Positions 39,171-51,300 of a stretch of DNA of 64,000 nucleotides are shown in pieces; within the stretch, counting starts at the first letter, position 1; every line of letters starts with the position of its first letter. Made by a program: the position numbers and the translations under genes. The notes beneath the pieces were generated by a model, which did not search any database, was not told where the DNA came from, and saw only the letters and a program-made list of their open reading frames with translations. Origin of the DNA: Prinia subflava (Eukaryota > Chordata > Aves > Passeriformes > Cisticolidae); assembly GCF_021018805.1 (NCBI RefSeq), contig NC_086247.1, positions 141,604,102 through 141,668,101 of the forward strand, given 5' to 3'.

Positions 39171-39774
39171 ACTGACCGCTCACTGCAGTGTCCGCTCACA
39201 GCTGACTGACTGCTCACTGCAGACTGACCGCTCACTGCAGACTGACCGCTCACTGCAGACTGACTGCTCACTGCAGACTGACCACCGCCTGCAGACTGAC
39301 CACTGACTGCAGACTGACCACTGACTGCAGACTGACCACCGCCTGCAGACTGAGCACTCACTGCAGACTGACCACTCACTGCAGACTGACCGCTGACTGC
39401 AGACTGACCACTCACTGCAGACTGACCACTCACTGCAGTGACCACTCACTGCAGTGACCACTCACTGCAGACTGACCACTGACTGCAGACTGACCGCTGA
39501 CTGCAGACTGACCGCTCACTGCAGTGACCACTCACTGCAGTGACCACTCACTGCAGACTGACCACTCACTGCAGTGACCACTCACTGCAGTGACCACTCA
39601 CTGCAGACTGACCACTGACTGCAGACTGACCACTGACTGCAGACTGACCGCTCACTGCAGAGTGACCACACACTGCAGAGTGACCACACACTGCAGAGTG
39701 AACACTCACAGCAGACTGACCACACACTGCAGAGTGACCGCTCACTGCAGACTGACCACTCACAGCAGACTGAC

Positions 39775-39905
39775 TGCCCGACAGGTGTGCTCCTGACGGC
39801 CGCACTGGGCAGACCGCAAGGGTCCAGCACCCAGGATTGATCCCAGAGGACTCTTAGTGCACAGGGAGAGAGGTGGGCTAAGGAGATCAGGATCGCAAGA
39901 CCCCT
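39775..39905. other. GC-richer right flank of the minisatellite
   Basis: Like the left flank, this short segment has CpGs (CTGACGGCCGCACTGGGCAG) and shares an ACTGGGCAG word with it at 38523 and 39804. This suggests that both flanks may belong to one original GC-rich repeat now split by the array. Sequence reverts abruptly to AT-rich at about 39905. Confidence 0.35.
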
Positions 39906-42801
39906 CACAGTTTAATTTATGGAAGAGTCTAAATGTAGAAAAATGCTCATGGAAATTAAGAACAATTCATTTTCAGACTACTTCAGAAACTTGCAGTCCT
40001 CACTTGAGCAGCAGTGATGGCATTAATTAAGAAAAGGAGCTTGTCATCTTACTCCAGTGCACATTAGCTTTGTCTATCTGATATTCCTAATGGATGTGTC
40101 TGTGTAAAGGCCCACAGATGGCTCCAGCAATGAGGAGGAGGAAAAGGAAAACACATAATCTCTAAATGTCAGAGAAAAATAAAAGCCAGCTAAACAAACC
40201 GAACAAGATGCTGACAATTGACACTACCCTGCAGCAGGAAGCTAAAACCCTGCCTTTGCAGGAAGATTATAATGCTTTTTTGTTGTTGTTGTTATTGTTA
40301 ATCACCCCGAGAAGAGAGCTTTGCCAAGGAAGAAAGAAAGATCGATCCCTGTGAAAAGTGCCAAGCTACACAAAATGAATTCCAGTATTCTACTGACCTG
40401 AGTGCTGGGCTGTTGGCAGAGCATATGAGTAACTATTTGTGTAATTTAGGGCTGGGTGTTCTCAGAAAAGTACAATTTATTGGCTTCATTGAGGCACAGC
40501 CTACGAGGCATAATAAGTGGTTAACAACCCCTGTTACTCCCTAGCCAAAAGTATTCAGTGAATCATCACTGAATGTTTTTCTACTTGTTTACACCTTTTT
40601 ATGTGAAATTAAGCCAACTTGAAGAGAGAGATAGTTGGAAAAATATCACTTTGTTTTTGTTGTTCCAGTGGAGACCAGTAGAGCAGGGCATTTGGTGCCT
40701 TTGTGAATCCCCTGACAATTTTGGAAGCTGGTACAATTGAGAATTCAGCAGAATGTCACAACAGGACCCAGAATCTGGAAGGGACTTTCAGAGGTGTTTC
40801 AGACATGTGCTCTGCATTCCTCTCATGGCATTGCAGAAGCACACTGTTTCACCACATCATCATCAGATGTGAAATGACAATGTTCTGCAAGTAACTGCAA
40901 GTGACACATCCATAATAGTGCCTGCATGGGAAACATTAGCAGAGACTGTGCACTGGATATTCACTTGGGAACTACTTTCTTATTTGTTCTCCTTAAGCCA
41001 CAAAGACATCATCAAACAATTGGTTACTTAGATGCTTCCAATTATCTAAATGATTTTGTTTTATTGCCTTGAGTGTCAAGCTAATTATTATTAGAGATAT
41101 GAGAAAATATTTTATTTCCCAATTTGCAAATGGATTATATAAAATTCTGGTAAAAACAAACAGCTTCTGATAAACCATCATTTGCAGTCACTCAGGAGAA
41201 GGAAAAAAAATAAAACAGAAACCTGGTATATTCATTGCTCCTGAGACTATAAACACTGTTTATAAACTACACAATTTTCAATGTTCTTCCACGAAACAGG
41301 AGCACATTGCAATAACTGGAAAATCTGATAATACATTAGTCAATGGATTTATACACAGCTGAGCAGGAGATACACAGTTCTGAATTCGTAAAAGCAGCTA
41401 AACTAGATGATGCTTAAATTCTGACAACAGATACAATATATTGACATTGCAAACCAGCATGTCCCAGACACTGCTGCACCCAGACACTTTGTGAGTCCTT
41501 GAAGTAATGAACACAATGCAGAAGGACTGTTGGATACAGTGTGGGACAACTGGAGGCATGTAGTCATCAAGAATCCAAAGCAGCACAGGCCTGACAATAT
41601 TTATGGCTCATCACCATTTTCAAAATCCATGAAATTTGGAAATCCCAGTGTCTAAAAACTTGGTTCTGAGCTGCTCCATGCTCGTGTTCCATATCATAAA
41701 AACAAGAACATCTGCTTTTCTGCCCAGTAACAGAGCAGTGGTTGTAAATGGTTCAAATATTATGAAGACTGGAAATCTAAATAGACTAATAGAAAATTGC
41801 ATTTGATTGCACACCAAACTCTCCACTGTGAATGTGTATCAGATAAGTTAAATTAAAGAATCTCTTTCCCTTACTTTCTTTCACCATAGTCTGGGGGAAC
41901 CTTTCACAAAGCTGGGGAAAATCTTTAGAATTGCTTAAATATTGACTTTCTTTTAGATACAAAAAGAAGTCAGAATCTAAAGCATCCTTTTGGGATTACA
42001 GTTCATCTTCAGATTTCCTATGAGGAAATATTCTTCTTTGGACAGTTTTATTCAACAGGGTTTATGACATGGTCAAAAGGAAACCCTTCTTGTTCAGGAT
42101 AAATGAGAATTTTGGATACAGCATTCATCTGCTGCACAATGCCTGGTCTCCTTCTAGAAAGTTCCCCCTTTCATCCTTTTCTATAACAGAGCAGAACAAG
42201 CAGCAGCTCTGTCTACACGCCTCCTAGATGTCTTTCATTTAAAGATCACTGAAATTTCCAGCACTTCTTCCAAAGCCTTTGAAATCTGGCAGGCTTTAAA
42301 GGAAAGCAAACTTGAAAATTATTTTTGTTTCTCATACACGAAAAACGCGTCTGGATTTATTTAACGGCAAATATCATGAAGACTCCTCGTTGATGTGACA
42401 TTCCTAACGTGCTGTATTTCACTGCAGCTCTGTGCCTCAGTCACATTTGCACTAGTTCAAACACATTCACAAGCCTGGAATGCTATAAAATTGGCTGTTT
42501 TCCTCATGGTGTAATGTCTCCATAGGCTATCCCAGGAGGTGCAAGAAGCCTTGGCCCATCCTTAGAGCAGCACAATCCTGAGTAACACTGTGTGGACTTT
42601 GCCAGATCTTAATGAACTTAGGATTTTAGAGTACAGCCCAAAGTACATTAAATCAAACTGTAGAATTTCTGTCAGAAATACAAATAAGATATTCCCTAGT
42701 TTATGCATGGAAAAACTGATCAGTAACAAAGGCCAACATGTACTTCCTACACATAAAGGCCATAAGACTGAAATAGTTGAGTCAATAAAATGCAGACAGG
42801 G

Positions 42802-42802
<1 letters not shown>

Positions 42803-42835
<33 letters not shown>
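42803..42835. repeat. (TA)16 microsatellite
   Basis: An uninterrupted TA dinucleotide run of 33 bases. It is pure, hence probably young and polymorphic. Confidence 0.97.
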
Positions 42836-42837
<2 letters not shown>

Positions 42838-45201
42838 TATTTCAAAAAATCTTTTACTACTTAGAGGAAAAAGAGGAAATTATCATTGCACAGAGAAAAT
42901 ATAGGTGCAGAGTTTAGTAAAACAGTCTCATCTTAGATTATTTAAGAACTATGACCATTACTGTTGTTAGTGTGGATTATTTTCCCCTTAATAATCTCAA
43001 TTATTTACCCTCATTAGAATTTTTGATAAAGATTACAGTATTAAAATCTTAGAAAGGACTCAAGAAAGTGCATTTTAACACAATTTATGTAATCTACTAA
43101 ACTATGAACACTGTAAGCATAGCTTCTCACATATGTATGTATATAGAGGTATCTATGTCTTCCATATTAAGGCTTTTCCAGTAAGAAGTGATGATATTTT
43201 CACTACCGCTGTCTCTCTGAATAGTGTGTTTCTCTTGCTTGAAGAGCTTATTTCAGAATTAAAAAAAAAGAAACAAAACTGAAATCTCTACTAGAAAATG
43301 GGAGCACAGTGACCTCCTTGGCTGTATTCTCTTTTTGAACTGAAATGCAAAATGACATCTGCTCTGGTAACACAAAATGCATTTGCATTTAATGGTATAG
43401 TACTAGAATAAGAATGTGTGATATCTCCTTTCTCTGAGCTCTGCTTATATTGCATTAGGTGTTGCATACAGTGATGTTCCCTCCACTACTGATTTTGTCT
43501 TCTTTTGCATATATCACAACTCCTGAAATCAATGAAGTTAAGAAAACTTTATCTGTACCTGGAAAATGTCATTATCAGATAATATTGCCATATGGTGCCA
43601 CTCAACTGTCATCCTGCACTCTGAAGAACTTGAATGCTCTTTTTCCAGGGGAATTCACAGCAGGCAAAGTTCCAGTAAGGCACAGACTCTGAAATGGCAG
43701 CTCCCAAAAGAGTGCTCCAGGGCTGACTCGTTTCCATGCACAAATGACAAGTTTCTCAGAGTGTCTTTAGGAACCTGTTGTGTCTGTGGCACTTCAGATG
43801 ATCAAATTGCTGTGTGCTACAGCCAGGCTGGTGAGTCCAGCTGAGAACGGGAGACTGAATGATGATTTCCTTCCAGAAGGAATTGTCTCTGGGGCAGACC
43901 ATGTAAAAAATACCTTTGCTATCTGTACTTCTGTCAGGAAATAGGTGTTGTGGCAAAGTACAAGATGAGTCAGTTTCTTGTATCATGAAAGAACCTTATC
44001 TTATTTCACTGAAACTGCTGTTAATGACCATCGTTTCATTTTTGATCCCTTGTTACTTCAAAATAAGGGATCTGTGTACCAGCTTCAGCTGTACTCAGTG
44101 TATCCTTCTGTGATACCATTCAAAACACCCTAGAGCATTAGGGAAGTCCTTCATCAGCTTCTCATGTCTAAAAATCTGTTTGTCTTTTTTTCATAGGTGA
44201 GAGGTTTTTAATTCACTTCTAGCTGTGAATTTATTTGTCCAAAAGTATTGCGAGTCCTAACAGAAAGACAAGGGTTATGCAAACATCCTCTTGTGAAAAT
44301 TACACTTAATTGTCATAAAGGTGACCTTGGCAGAAACTTTAACATCTTACAGAAATGGTTATGCAAAAGAAGTTCAAACTGTGCAATATTGGAATAGTAC
44401 CCCCAAACTCCTGGCTTGCTGGTAGTTTGCTCTGCTCACTTTCGTTCCCTCTAATGTAAGATCTTTTCCAGCATACCCATTTGTAGTAAATTGCTTTGCC
44501 AGAGCCTCTCCTTTTCTGATAGCACTGAACTTCTCCTTTTGAAATGTGTTTTGCCCTTAAATATGCCAGAGTACGTAAGTGGCACCCTTCCAGGTAAGAA
44601 TCAGCATTGCATTTGGAAGGCATTTCTCATGAGATATAATTTGGTTCCTGGGGGAAGGGCAGTTACAGACTGGATTTTTAAAGGTTTCTCTCAGCTCTGC
44701 CTTGTATGCTCTTGAGAATTATTTAATACTTATACTTTTGATAGATGCTGAGGCAATTAGAATATTAATGAAGGTATTAATGATTTTTATTTTTATCCTG
44801 TTCTTAGATATATTCAAGCCATGCAGAATATCTTTTGGTAGTCAGTGTGAAGTATGTGATTTTCTTTTGTTGTTATTGTTTGGTTTTGCTTTTTTAAAAT
44901 TTTTTTTCCCCTCAGCCTATCTTTCCACCATCTGTGATTTGCTGAGTGGAAAGTACCCATCCATAAACTATAATCATCCTCAGCACAAGCCCATCAGGCA
45001 GAAGCTCAGTTTTGGTTAGGAATGTGTTGACGTGATCAGACTTCTTCCCTTAAGAAAACAACCAAAAAAACCCAACAATAACAAGCCCCTAGTGAAGTGC
45101 TCATTGAGCCATTGATATATCTACAGTAAAGTTGTCATTTAGTGATCAGTTATATGATTCCACTTCATACACAAAATGCATTAGTCCAGGAATGTGGTAT
45201 T

Positions 45202-45221
45202 TGGTCCAATTTATTGGACCA
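45202..45221. repeat. Perfect 8-bp inverted repeat
   Basis: TGGTCCAA and TTGGACCA flank a 4-base loop TTTA. Small and possibly fortuitous. Confidence 0.7.
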
Positions 45222-47205
45222 TCTATTAAAGTGAGATGGAAATATTTTTGAGTGTGAGTCTGTTTATTTATGTGAATTTTTCAGGGCCCTGGATCTGTTA
45301 TCACTGTCATTGTATCTGATATTTAAAAAAAAAATCTTTGAAGATTTTTAAGTGAGAGAAGAAAAGAAGCAAGATAATATTCTGGTTAGATACTGCTTTG
45401 CCTGGAAATACATTTTAGAAAAATACTGAAGCTCATGCTGTAACTTTCACCAAAAGACAATGTATGTTCAAATTGAATTGGGGTGGTGGTGGTGCAAAAT
45501 TCATATTTATAACTATAAGATTAGTAAATCTAGTTGATATCTCTCTTCTAGCTTAGTCATTTCTGTTCTATCAGCATCTATGAATGTCAGTCTAGGTATT
45601 CCCAAGCTAGCATTTACACTTTTCTACAAATACCCTGTGTTTTGAAAAAGGTCAAAAATAGGAATTGCAGGTTTCAAGCTGGAATTATTAAGATGTAGAA
45701 ACCTAAGATTACAGCTAAGCATTATAATAGCTACATCCTGCTGCAGTCATTTGTGAGGTCTGCCCTAAGGTCTCTTGAACTAGATTCATCACATGAGGAT
45801 ATGAAATGCTTCAAATCTTTTTAAAAGATTCACTGGAATCACTCTCAAACAAGAATGTGTCTAAATATGTCTGGCCTTGATCTAACTTCGAAGGCGATGG
45901 GATCTTAAGCATTATTATCACTTTTACAGCTAATCATGAGACTAGAATTCTGTATCACTTGCATGTCTTCAGACATAGGACTCTACATGTATGGTTTCTG
46001 AAAAATTATTGCTAATTTCTGAAAATTATATAAATTTACTCCTGATTAGAGGGGTGGCAGAGAACACAGAAGAGCTTCATTTGTAATCAGAGACAGAACA
46101 CTGCATAGAATTCCCAGACTAGGCTTATTTTATTATTATTTCAGTACAAAAGGAATCACAAATTTGTAAATGCATAAACAAGATCCACACCTGAATATGA
46201 ATTAACTTATAAGGAATGCTGTGCTGACATGAGTAGTGAATTTTCAATTCAGAAGCAGCTTTGCTATTTCTGCTTGAGACAGCTGTATTCTTAAGAGACA
46301 AACAGAACAGAAAAGAGAGCCCAGAGCAGCCAGAATATCGAACCACCAATTTTTGGATAATCATTAAGAAATGTGAAATTCCAGATGTCTGGAAGAGAAC
46401 AAAGCCTTAAGATGCAAAGAGTGTCAAAAAATAAGGTGAATGTTTTGCCTTGAATGTTTTCTTAATCCCTCTTTTACAAAGAAGCTGCTAGGAATCTTTA
46501 GGTAATTAACCATTTTCACCATTTTTCTCATTACTGCTCTTGAGAGTAGACTTTCAGTATAAGTACAGAATTAGAAGCTGTGGGGTTACATTCCTGTTCC
46601 TTTGTATTGCAGAAGTCAAAGTTTACCCTGTGGATGTTGTTTTCTGTTTCTTCTGAGACAGTGAATCTTTAATCTTTCATCTTACCAGTTCATGGTCAGC
46701 TAAAGGAATCTGAATTTTTATTCCTGGTAACAGTTCAACATTTACTACAGCTCATTGTGCTTTTTGGATCATGCTGCTAGTCTTTTCTATGATATTTTTC
46801 ATCCAGAAATGGGCTTCACAGGAAGGGTTTACTATGTTCAAGTCTTCTCTCCCTTGTCTATTATAGTTTACTTGTATGCCTAAGGTCACCACTCGTCTGA
46901 AATAAATCGAAATAAAATTTTTGGTACAAGGTGGGTTACTCACAGAGGAAGGGTGGATAGAATCAGTGTTTGCTTTCTGGGTATCTTTATTCCCCAGGAG
47001 AAGAATGTAGAAAGAAAATTTGGAAAAATGGGAAAAAATATTAGAAATTTGTAAGTTCTTAGTTATGGTGAGAATTGTTTTGCTCTGTGACTGTGATACC
47101 TGCATCAATGATTAATGAGATGGTACCATGTTGTATTTAAGTCATGTAAATATTTGTGGTGTGTTTTATTAAGCTCAATTAATTTGTTGAATAATATATT
47201 TAACA

Positions 47206-48375
47206 GGTGAAAGTGGAAGTCACAGGGAAATACAGACAACTCAGTCTCACTTCTGTGCCAGGCAAGACCATGGAGCAGAACCTCCTGGAAACATGCCAAA
47301 ACAAGGAAAACAAAGAGGTGATTTGCAACAGCCAGCATGACTTTACAGAGGGGAAATCATGCCTGACAAACGTGGTGACCTCCTGTGACAGGGCTACAGC
47401 ACTGGTGGATGGGACCAGAGCAGCTGACATATCTACCTGGACTCGAGCAAAGTGTTTGACACTGTCCTGCATGATTGCCTTGTCTCCAAACTGGAGAGAC
47501 GTGGATTTGGTGAATGGACAGCTCTGTGGATAAGGAAGTGGCACACAGAGGGTCTGTCTGGAGAGCAGTGATGAGTGGGGCTCCTCGGGTCAGTACTGGG
47601 GCTGATACTGTTCATCCTTATCAGTAACATGGGCAGTGGCACTGAGTGCAAGTTTGCTGACAAGAACGAGCTGTGTGGTGCAGTGAACACTCTGGAGAGA
47701 AGGGATGTCACCCAGACAGACCTGGACACGATGGAGAAGTGGGCCCATGCAAATCTCATGAAGTTCAACAAAGCCAAGAGCAAGGCCTTACACCTGGGTT
47801 GTGGCAATCGCAGACACATCAACAGGATGGGTAAAAAAGTGATTGATAGCAGCCCTGTGGAGAAAAAACTTGGGGGTGATGGTTGATGAAAAACTGAATG
47901 TGAGCCAGTGGTGTGTGCTCACAGTCCAGAAAACCAATGGAATCCTGGGCTGCTTCAAAAGGACCGTGACCAGCAGGGGTGGGACCCTGCCCCTCTACCC
48001 TTTTGAGACCCTACCTGAAGTATGGAGTACAGTTCTGATGCCCCCAACATGAGAAGTACTTGAGACTCTTGGAGTAAGTCCAGAGGAGGGCCATGAAGCT
48101 GGTAAGAGACTAGAGCACCTCCTCTATGAAGACAGGCTGGTAAAGCCTGGAGAAGAGAGAGTTGCATGGAGATGTAATTTCAACTCTCCAGTAGCTGAAG
48201 AAGACTTTCTGGGGAGCTGGAGAGGGATTCTTTGCCAGGAATACCAGGTTAGACAAGGCCACGAGCAACCTCATCTAGTGGAAGGTATCACTACACATGG
48301 CAGGAGAGTTTAGAAATAGATGTTCTTTAACATCCATTCCTACCTCTTAACATTCTATGATTTCATGATTTTCTA
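47206..48375 (+). mobile_element. CR1 LINE, 5'-truncated, ORF2 3' part plus 3' UTR
   Basis: This is the best-preserved transposable element in the window. It starts abruptly inside the reverse-transcriptase gene and runs to a degenerate octamer end, ATTCTATGATTTCATGATT (48352-48370). The coding part is described separately. The 3' UTR from about 48055 shows the expected CR1 words: CCAGAGGAGGGCCATGAAGC at 48080-48099, GAAGACAGGCTGG, GCCTGGAGAAGAGAGAG, and near the end CAAGGCCACGAGCAACCTCATCTAGTGGAAGG. A segment between about 48185 and 48240 looks shortened compared with a full CR1 3' UTR. The 5' truncation is normal for target-primed reverse transcription. The copy cannot mobilise itself. Confidence 0.93.
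47207..48052 (+). pseudogene. CR1 reverse transcriptase fragment, frameshifted
   Basis: In a living element this protein would be the ORF2 endonuclease/reverse transcriptase that copies CR1 RNA at a nicked target. Here only the palm-to-thumb part remains, in three frame segments. The first (from 47207) includes YRQLSLTSVPGKTMEQ and SQHDFTEGKSCLTNVV, the finger/palm blocks. A one-base loss near 47428 moves motif A (AKCFDT-like, SKVFDTV in the shifted frame) to the next frame. Two adjacent TGA stops follow at 47569-47574. The next segment keeps GSVLG of motif B and LEKWAHANLMKFNKAKSKAL-like thumb sequence (WAHANLMKFNKAKSKALHLG at about 47740-47799). The catalytic FADD of motif C reads FADK, so a key aspartate is lost. 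A second frameshift near 47865 leads to GVMVDEKLNVS. It is certainly non-functional. The RT identity is secure; the CR1 assignment rests on these blocks and on the 3' end. Confidence 0.93.
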
Positions 48376-51300
48376 AAAATCATGGATAATTCCAGCTGGA
48401 TATTTGCATAAAACCTGCTTGGACTACTATTTAAAGTCATTCCATATTATTCTTGTGTCAGGTAGAAACTAATCCATAATATGTCTTACTTTTGTTTGCA
48501 ATTTTAGGTTATTAAATACACTATATGTCATTGTGAGGCTGTCTGGCTTATGTTGGCAGATGTCAGCATTTCACAGTAAAGTCATTCCCCAAGGATTGCA
48601 CATTTCTAATCTTGCTGAAGATATCTCATGATCTAGATTACTTAGTGTCTGGATTACAAGAAACATTTCTGAAACAAAGAGGTATTTATGAAAAAGTTAT
48701 AGAGTCCAACGAGATGACAATGGCGTATTTGGTGTTTCTGACAGTGCTGCAAATTGAGGCAAGAGGAACTGGAATAATTATGTTCAAATGTATGTGAAGA
48801 TTGTGTGTCAGTAAATCTGAGCTGTGTTAACTGAAAGAAAAAAACCCTTGAATTCTTCCATGAAGACTTTTGACCAAGACCTAGACCTTATTTTAATGTG
48901 AAAAAGAAAACAGCTGACTTTCTGTTTTGATTTTGTAACTCCGTAATTCTTTTTTTTGGAAAGGTTGGATTTGGAAATACTGAAACACATATAAAGAAAA
49001 GCATCAAATGCAATAATCTATACAGTATATATAAAAAATGTAGAACTTTCTAGATGGGCTTTCTTGGAAGAAATGAAAAAACCCTTCTCCCTAAGAATAG
49101 GATCTATGTAAAAGTACTTGTTGCAAAGCTCTGAAAATCAAAGGTTTCTTTCATTTCTCTTTGTTTCTCCAGTTCACATTAACATTTCTTGTAAAAATTC
49201 AGCATAAGAAAGCTTCCACAAAGCTCATTGATTTAAGGTCACAAGTGTTTCATTGAAATTTATTCAGTGCAAGTCAGACAGTTTAATATACTCAAAATTC
49301 TAGGATTCCAAGGACATCTACTAAGTATTTCAAGGAAATGTGAAAAAGCTTCCTGAAAAATACAGGGTAGTACACGAAGTGCTGCTACATTATAAGATAA
49401 TTTTATTGTCTTGATGGTGGTAAAATCATTCTCTATGAAGATTTTTAGCCCTATATTTTGTGTCACTGACATTGTTATATGAGTTTACTAATTTTCCTTC
49501 AGGTTGAATGCTGAACAAAACTCCCTGTGCAGGACAGTTTATCTCTCAAACCCTTACAAATGTAAGAAAGATCATATTGGTGTTTGAATATCATCTCACA
49601 TTATAGAGCAGAGGGAAAAAAAATTAAAAGGCTTAATTTCCATGTGCTTCATGTGAAATAAATAAGACCAAAGACAAAGAACATGAGAATGTTACCACTT
49701 TAAAATGAAGTGAGAAAATTAATAAAAAGAAATTGGACAGTTCAGTAATAAACAGCACAGTAGATTACCACTAAAAATTAGCATAACTGGCAATTGGCAT
49801 GTTCAATTTGTCAAATGCTAGGATGCAAGGCAGACTTTTGTAGGCATTAGTGGGGTTCAGTTCTTATTTGCTTGAATATGATCAATGATTCTTTAAAAAA
49901 TACTGGCTATAGATAATCACAAATGAAAGCCATTAGAGGTATTTTTTAGCTGCTTATAGAAATAGAAAGGTCTGCATATTAATTTACCATGCTACTTCAT
50001 TAGTTTTGTGTCATTTGTTTCATTAGTCATCTGCTGTTTCACACTGATGTCAATGATACAAAACTAATTTCTGGCTAAATTGTACTGGTGAATTGCACCC
50101 CATTACAGGAATAATTCCACTGTGCTCATTTGTATTTGGAATGAATGGTTACATCAAAGCTGTTGGCTCCAACCACTTCATCCAAAACACTTCCACTGTG
50201 AAAAGAGGAAACATTTACTATGAAAGGGTAGATGGTGCCCGAGATGGATTTTGAAAGTCAAACAGGGAGTACCCAAGTCCTTTTGTGGTTCTGGTTTGAA
50301 ATGCCTTCCCTGGTGCACATTTTATGCAGGTTTCCTTCCATGCTCTTCTAATGAAGGTGTGTACAGCTATTTACACGTGTGTAAACTTAGGAAGCAAAGT
50401 CATTAAAAGCAAACAAACAAACAGAAAAACAAAAACCAGTCACCACCTCAGAAACTCAGCCCTGAAAACCTCTTGCTAGCACAGCAAGGAAAGTGAAGTA
50501 ACACACCTAATAAGGGCTATAAATCTTCATACCAGTCATTAGCTAGTGGGTTAATGAGTCTGTAGGTGTCTCCCTCCCATTTCTCTGTGGAAAGGAACCA
50601 TTATTTTGTTTAAATTTTTTTGCAGGCTTCTCTAGATTAATTCTGGTTTGGATGGCTTCAGATCCTATTGAATTTGATAGGAATTCTTCTAGTTAAAAAA
50701 AATGTGGCACTTTTGTTATGTGGCTTATCTGCTTCCAGAAAGAGACTCTAATTCCTACTGCTATCTAGAAGGTTTCCCTAACATTAGGTCTTTGAAAAAG
50801 GAGATGCAAGAAAGGCCAAAATAGTGTATTATGCTGCAAGGAAAAAAAAAAACCATCTGAGATTAAATTGTAGGGAGAAAAATCCAGTTCAAAAAAACCC
50901 TGAATTTTCTCCATAACACTGCAGAATTCACACACATAAACCAGATCTGGAGGAAGTGCCTTATATAAAATGAACAAATGACACAAAATCTAGCCTGACA
51001 CCTCCAGCTGAGACTGAACAGCCACAATCACATTCTCTTATTTTCCTTCTATTATGTACTTGGAAAGTGTGTAGTGTGCTACTGTGTAGCAGGAGAAATA
51101 AAATACTGTATCATTTGTGTTTGTAGTTCACTCTTACTATATCTGATTAAATATTTTTTAAAAGCCAAAAATACTGGGTTTTTTAATCTCACAGAATGAC
51201 TATTCTTAGATGTAGAGAAAATATATGAAAAAAATAGGATTTTTTTTTGTCTGCTTCCAGAATGGCTGCATTTTGGGCAGCTGTTTTCAAAAGGAATTGG

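Larger units (their letters stand above)
38661..39774. repeat. Minisatellite, 18-bp and 16-bp units, about 60 copies
   Basis: The basic unit is ACTGACCACTCACTGCAG (18 bp), with common variants ACC[A/G]CT, a 16-bp form lacking the leading AC, and a form ending CACAGCTG instead of CACTGCAG. Nearly every unit carries a CTGCAG or CAGCTG palindrome. Where a 16-bp unit follows CTGCAG, CTGCAGTGA and TCACTGCAG form a perfect 9-bp stem around CCAC. The left half (to about 39210) holds the CAGCTG variants in 70-bp higher-order units; the right half lacks them and instead has ACCGCCTGCAG and ACTGACTGCAG variants. The last four or five units (39655-39774) are the most diverged (ACACACTGCAGAGTG), as is common at array edges. 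Because 18 is divisible by three, long open frames with 6-residue repeats appear on both strands; they are not genes. Confidence 0.97.
39906..47205. other. AT-rich non-coding stretch
   Basis: About 7.3 kb without a supportable gene. Frames of 60-105 codons (for example 42590-42904 and 44702-45019) have no recognisable domain, and one runs through a TA repeat. A short (TTG)n tract lies at about 40276-40299. The word CAGAATCTGGAAGGGACTTT at 40769-40788 recalls a minus-strand CR1 end but has no continuation. Confidence 0.5.

Noticed and set aside
38452..39908. Several long frames encoding hexapeptide repeats (SVCSEW, SAVSGQ, TDRSLQ types) on both strands
   Set aside because: They arise because the 18-bp tandem unit is divisible by three. 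They occur in several frames of both strands at once and lack any non-repeat domain, so they are by-products of the minisatellite.
40740..40830. Possible minus-strand CR1 3' end (CAGAATCTGGAAGGGACTTT)
   Set aside because: Only about 20 bases resemble CR1, and neither the octamer end nor further 3' UTR follows.
47433..47822. 129-codon minus-strand frame
   Set aside because: It is the antisense shadow of the CR1 reverse-transcriptase remnant on the plus strand.
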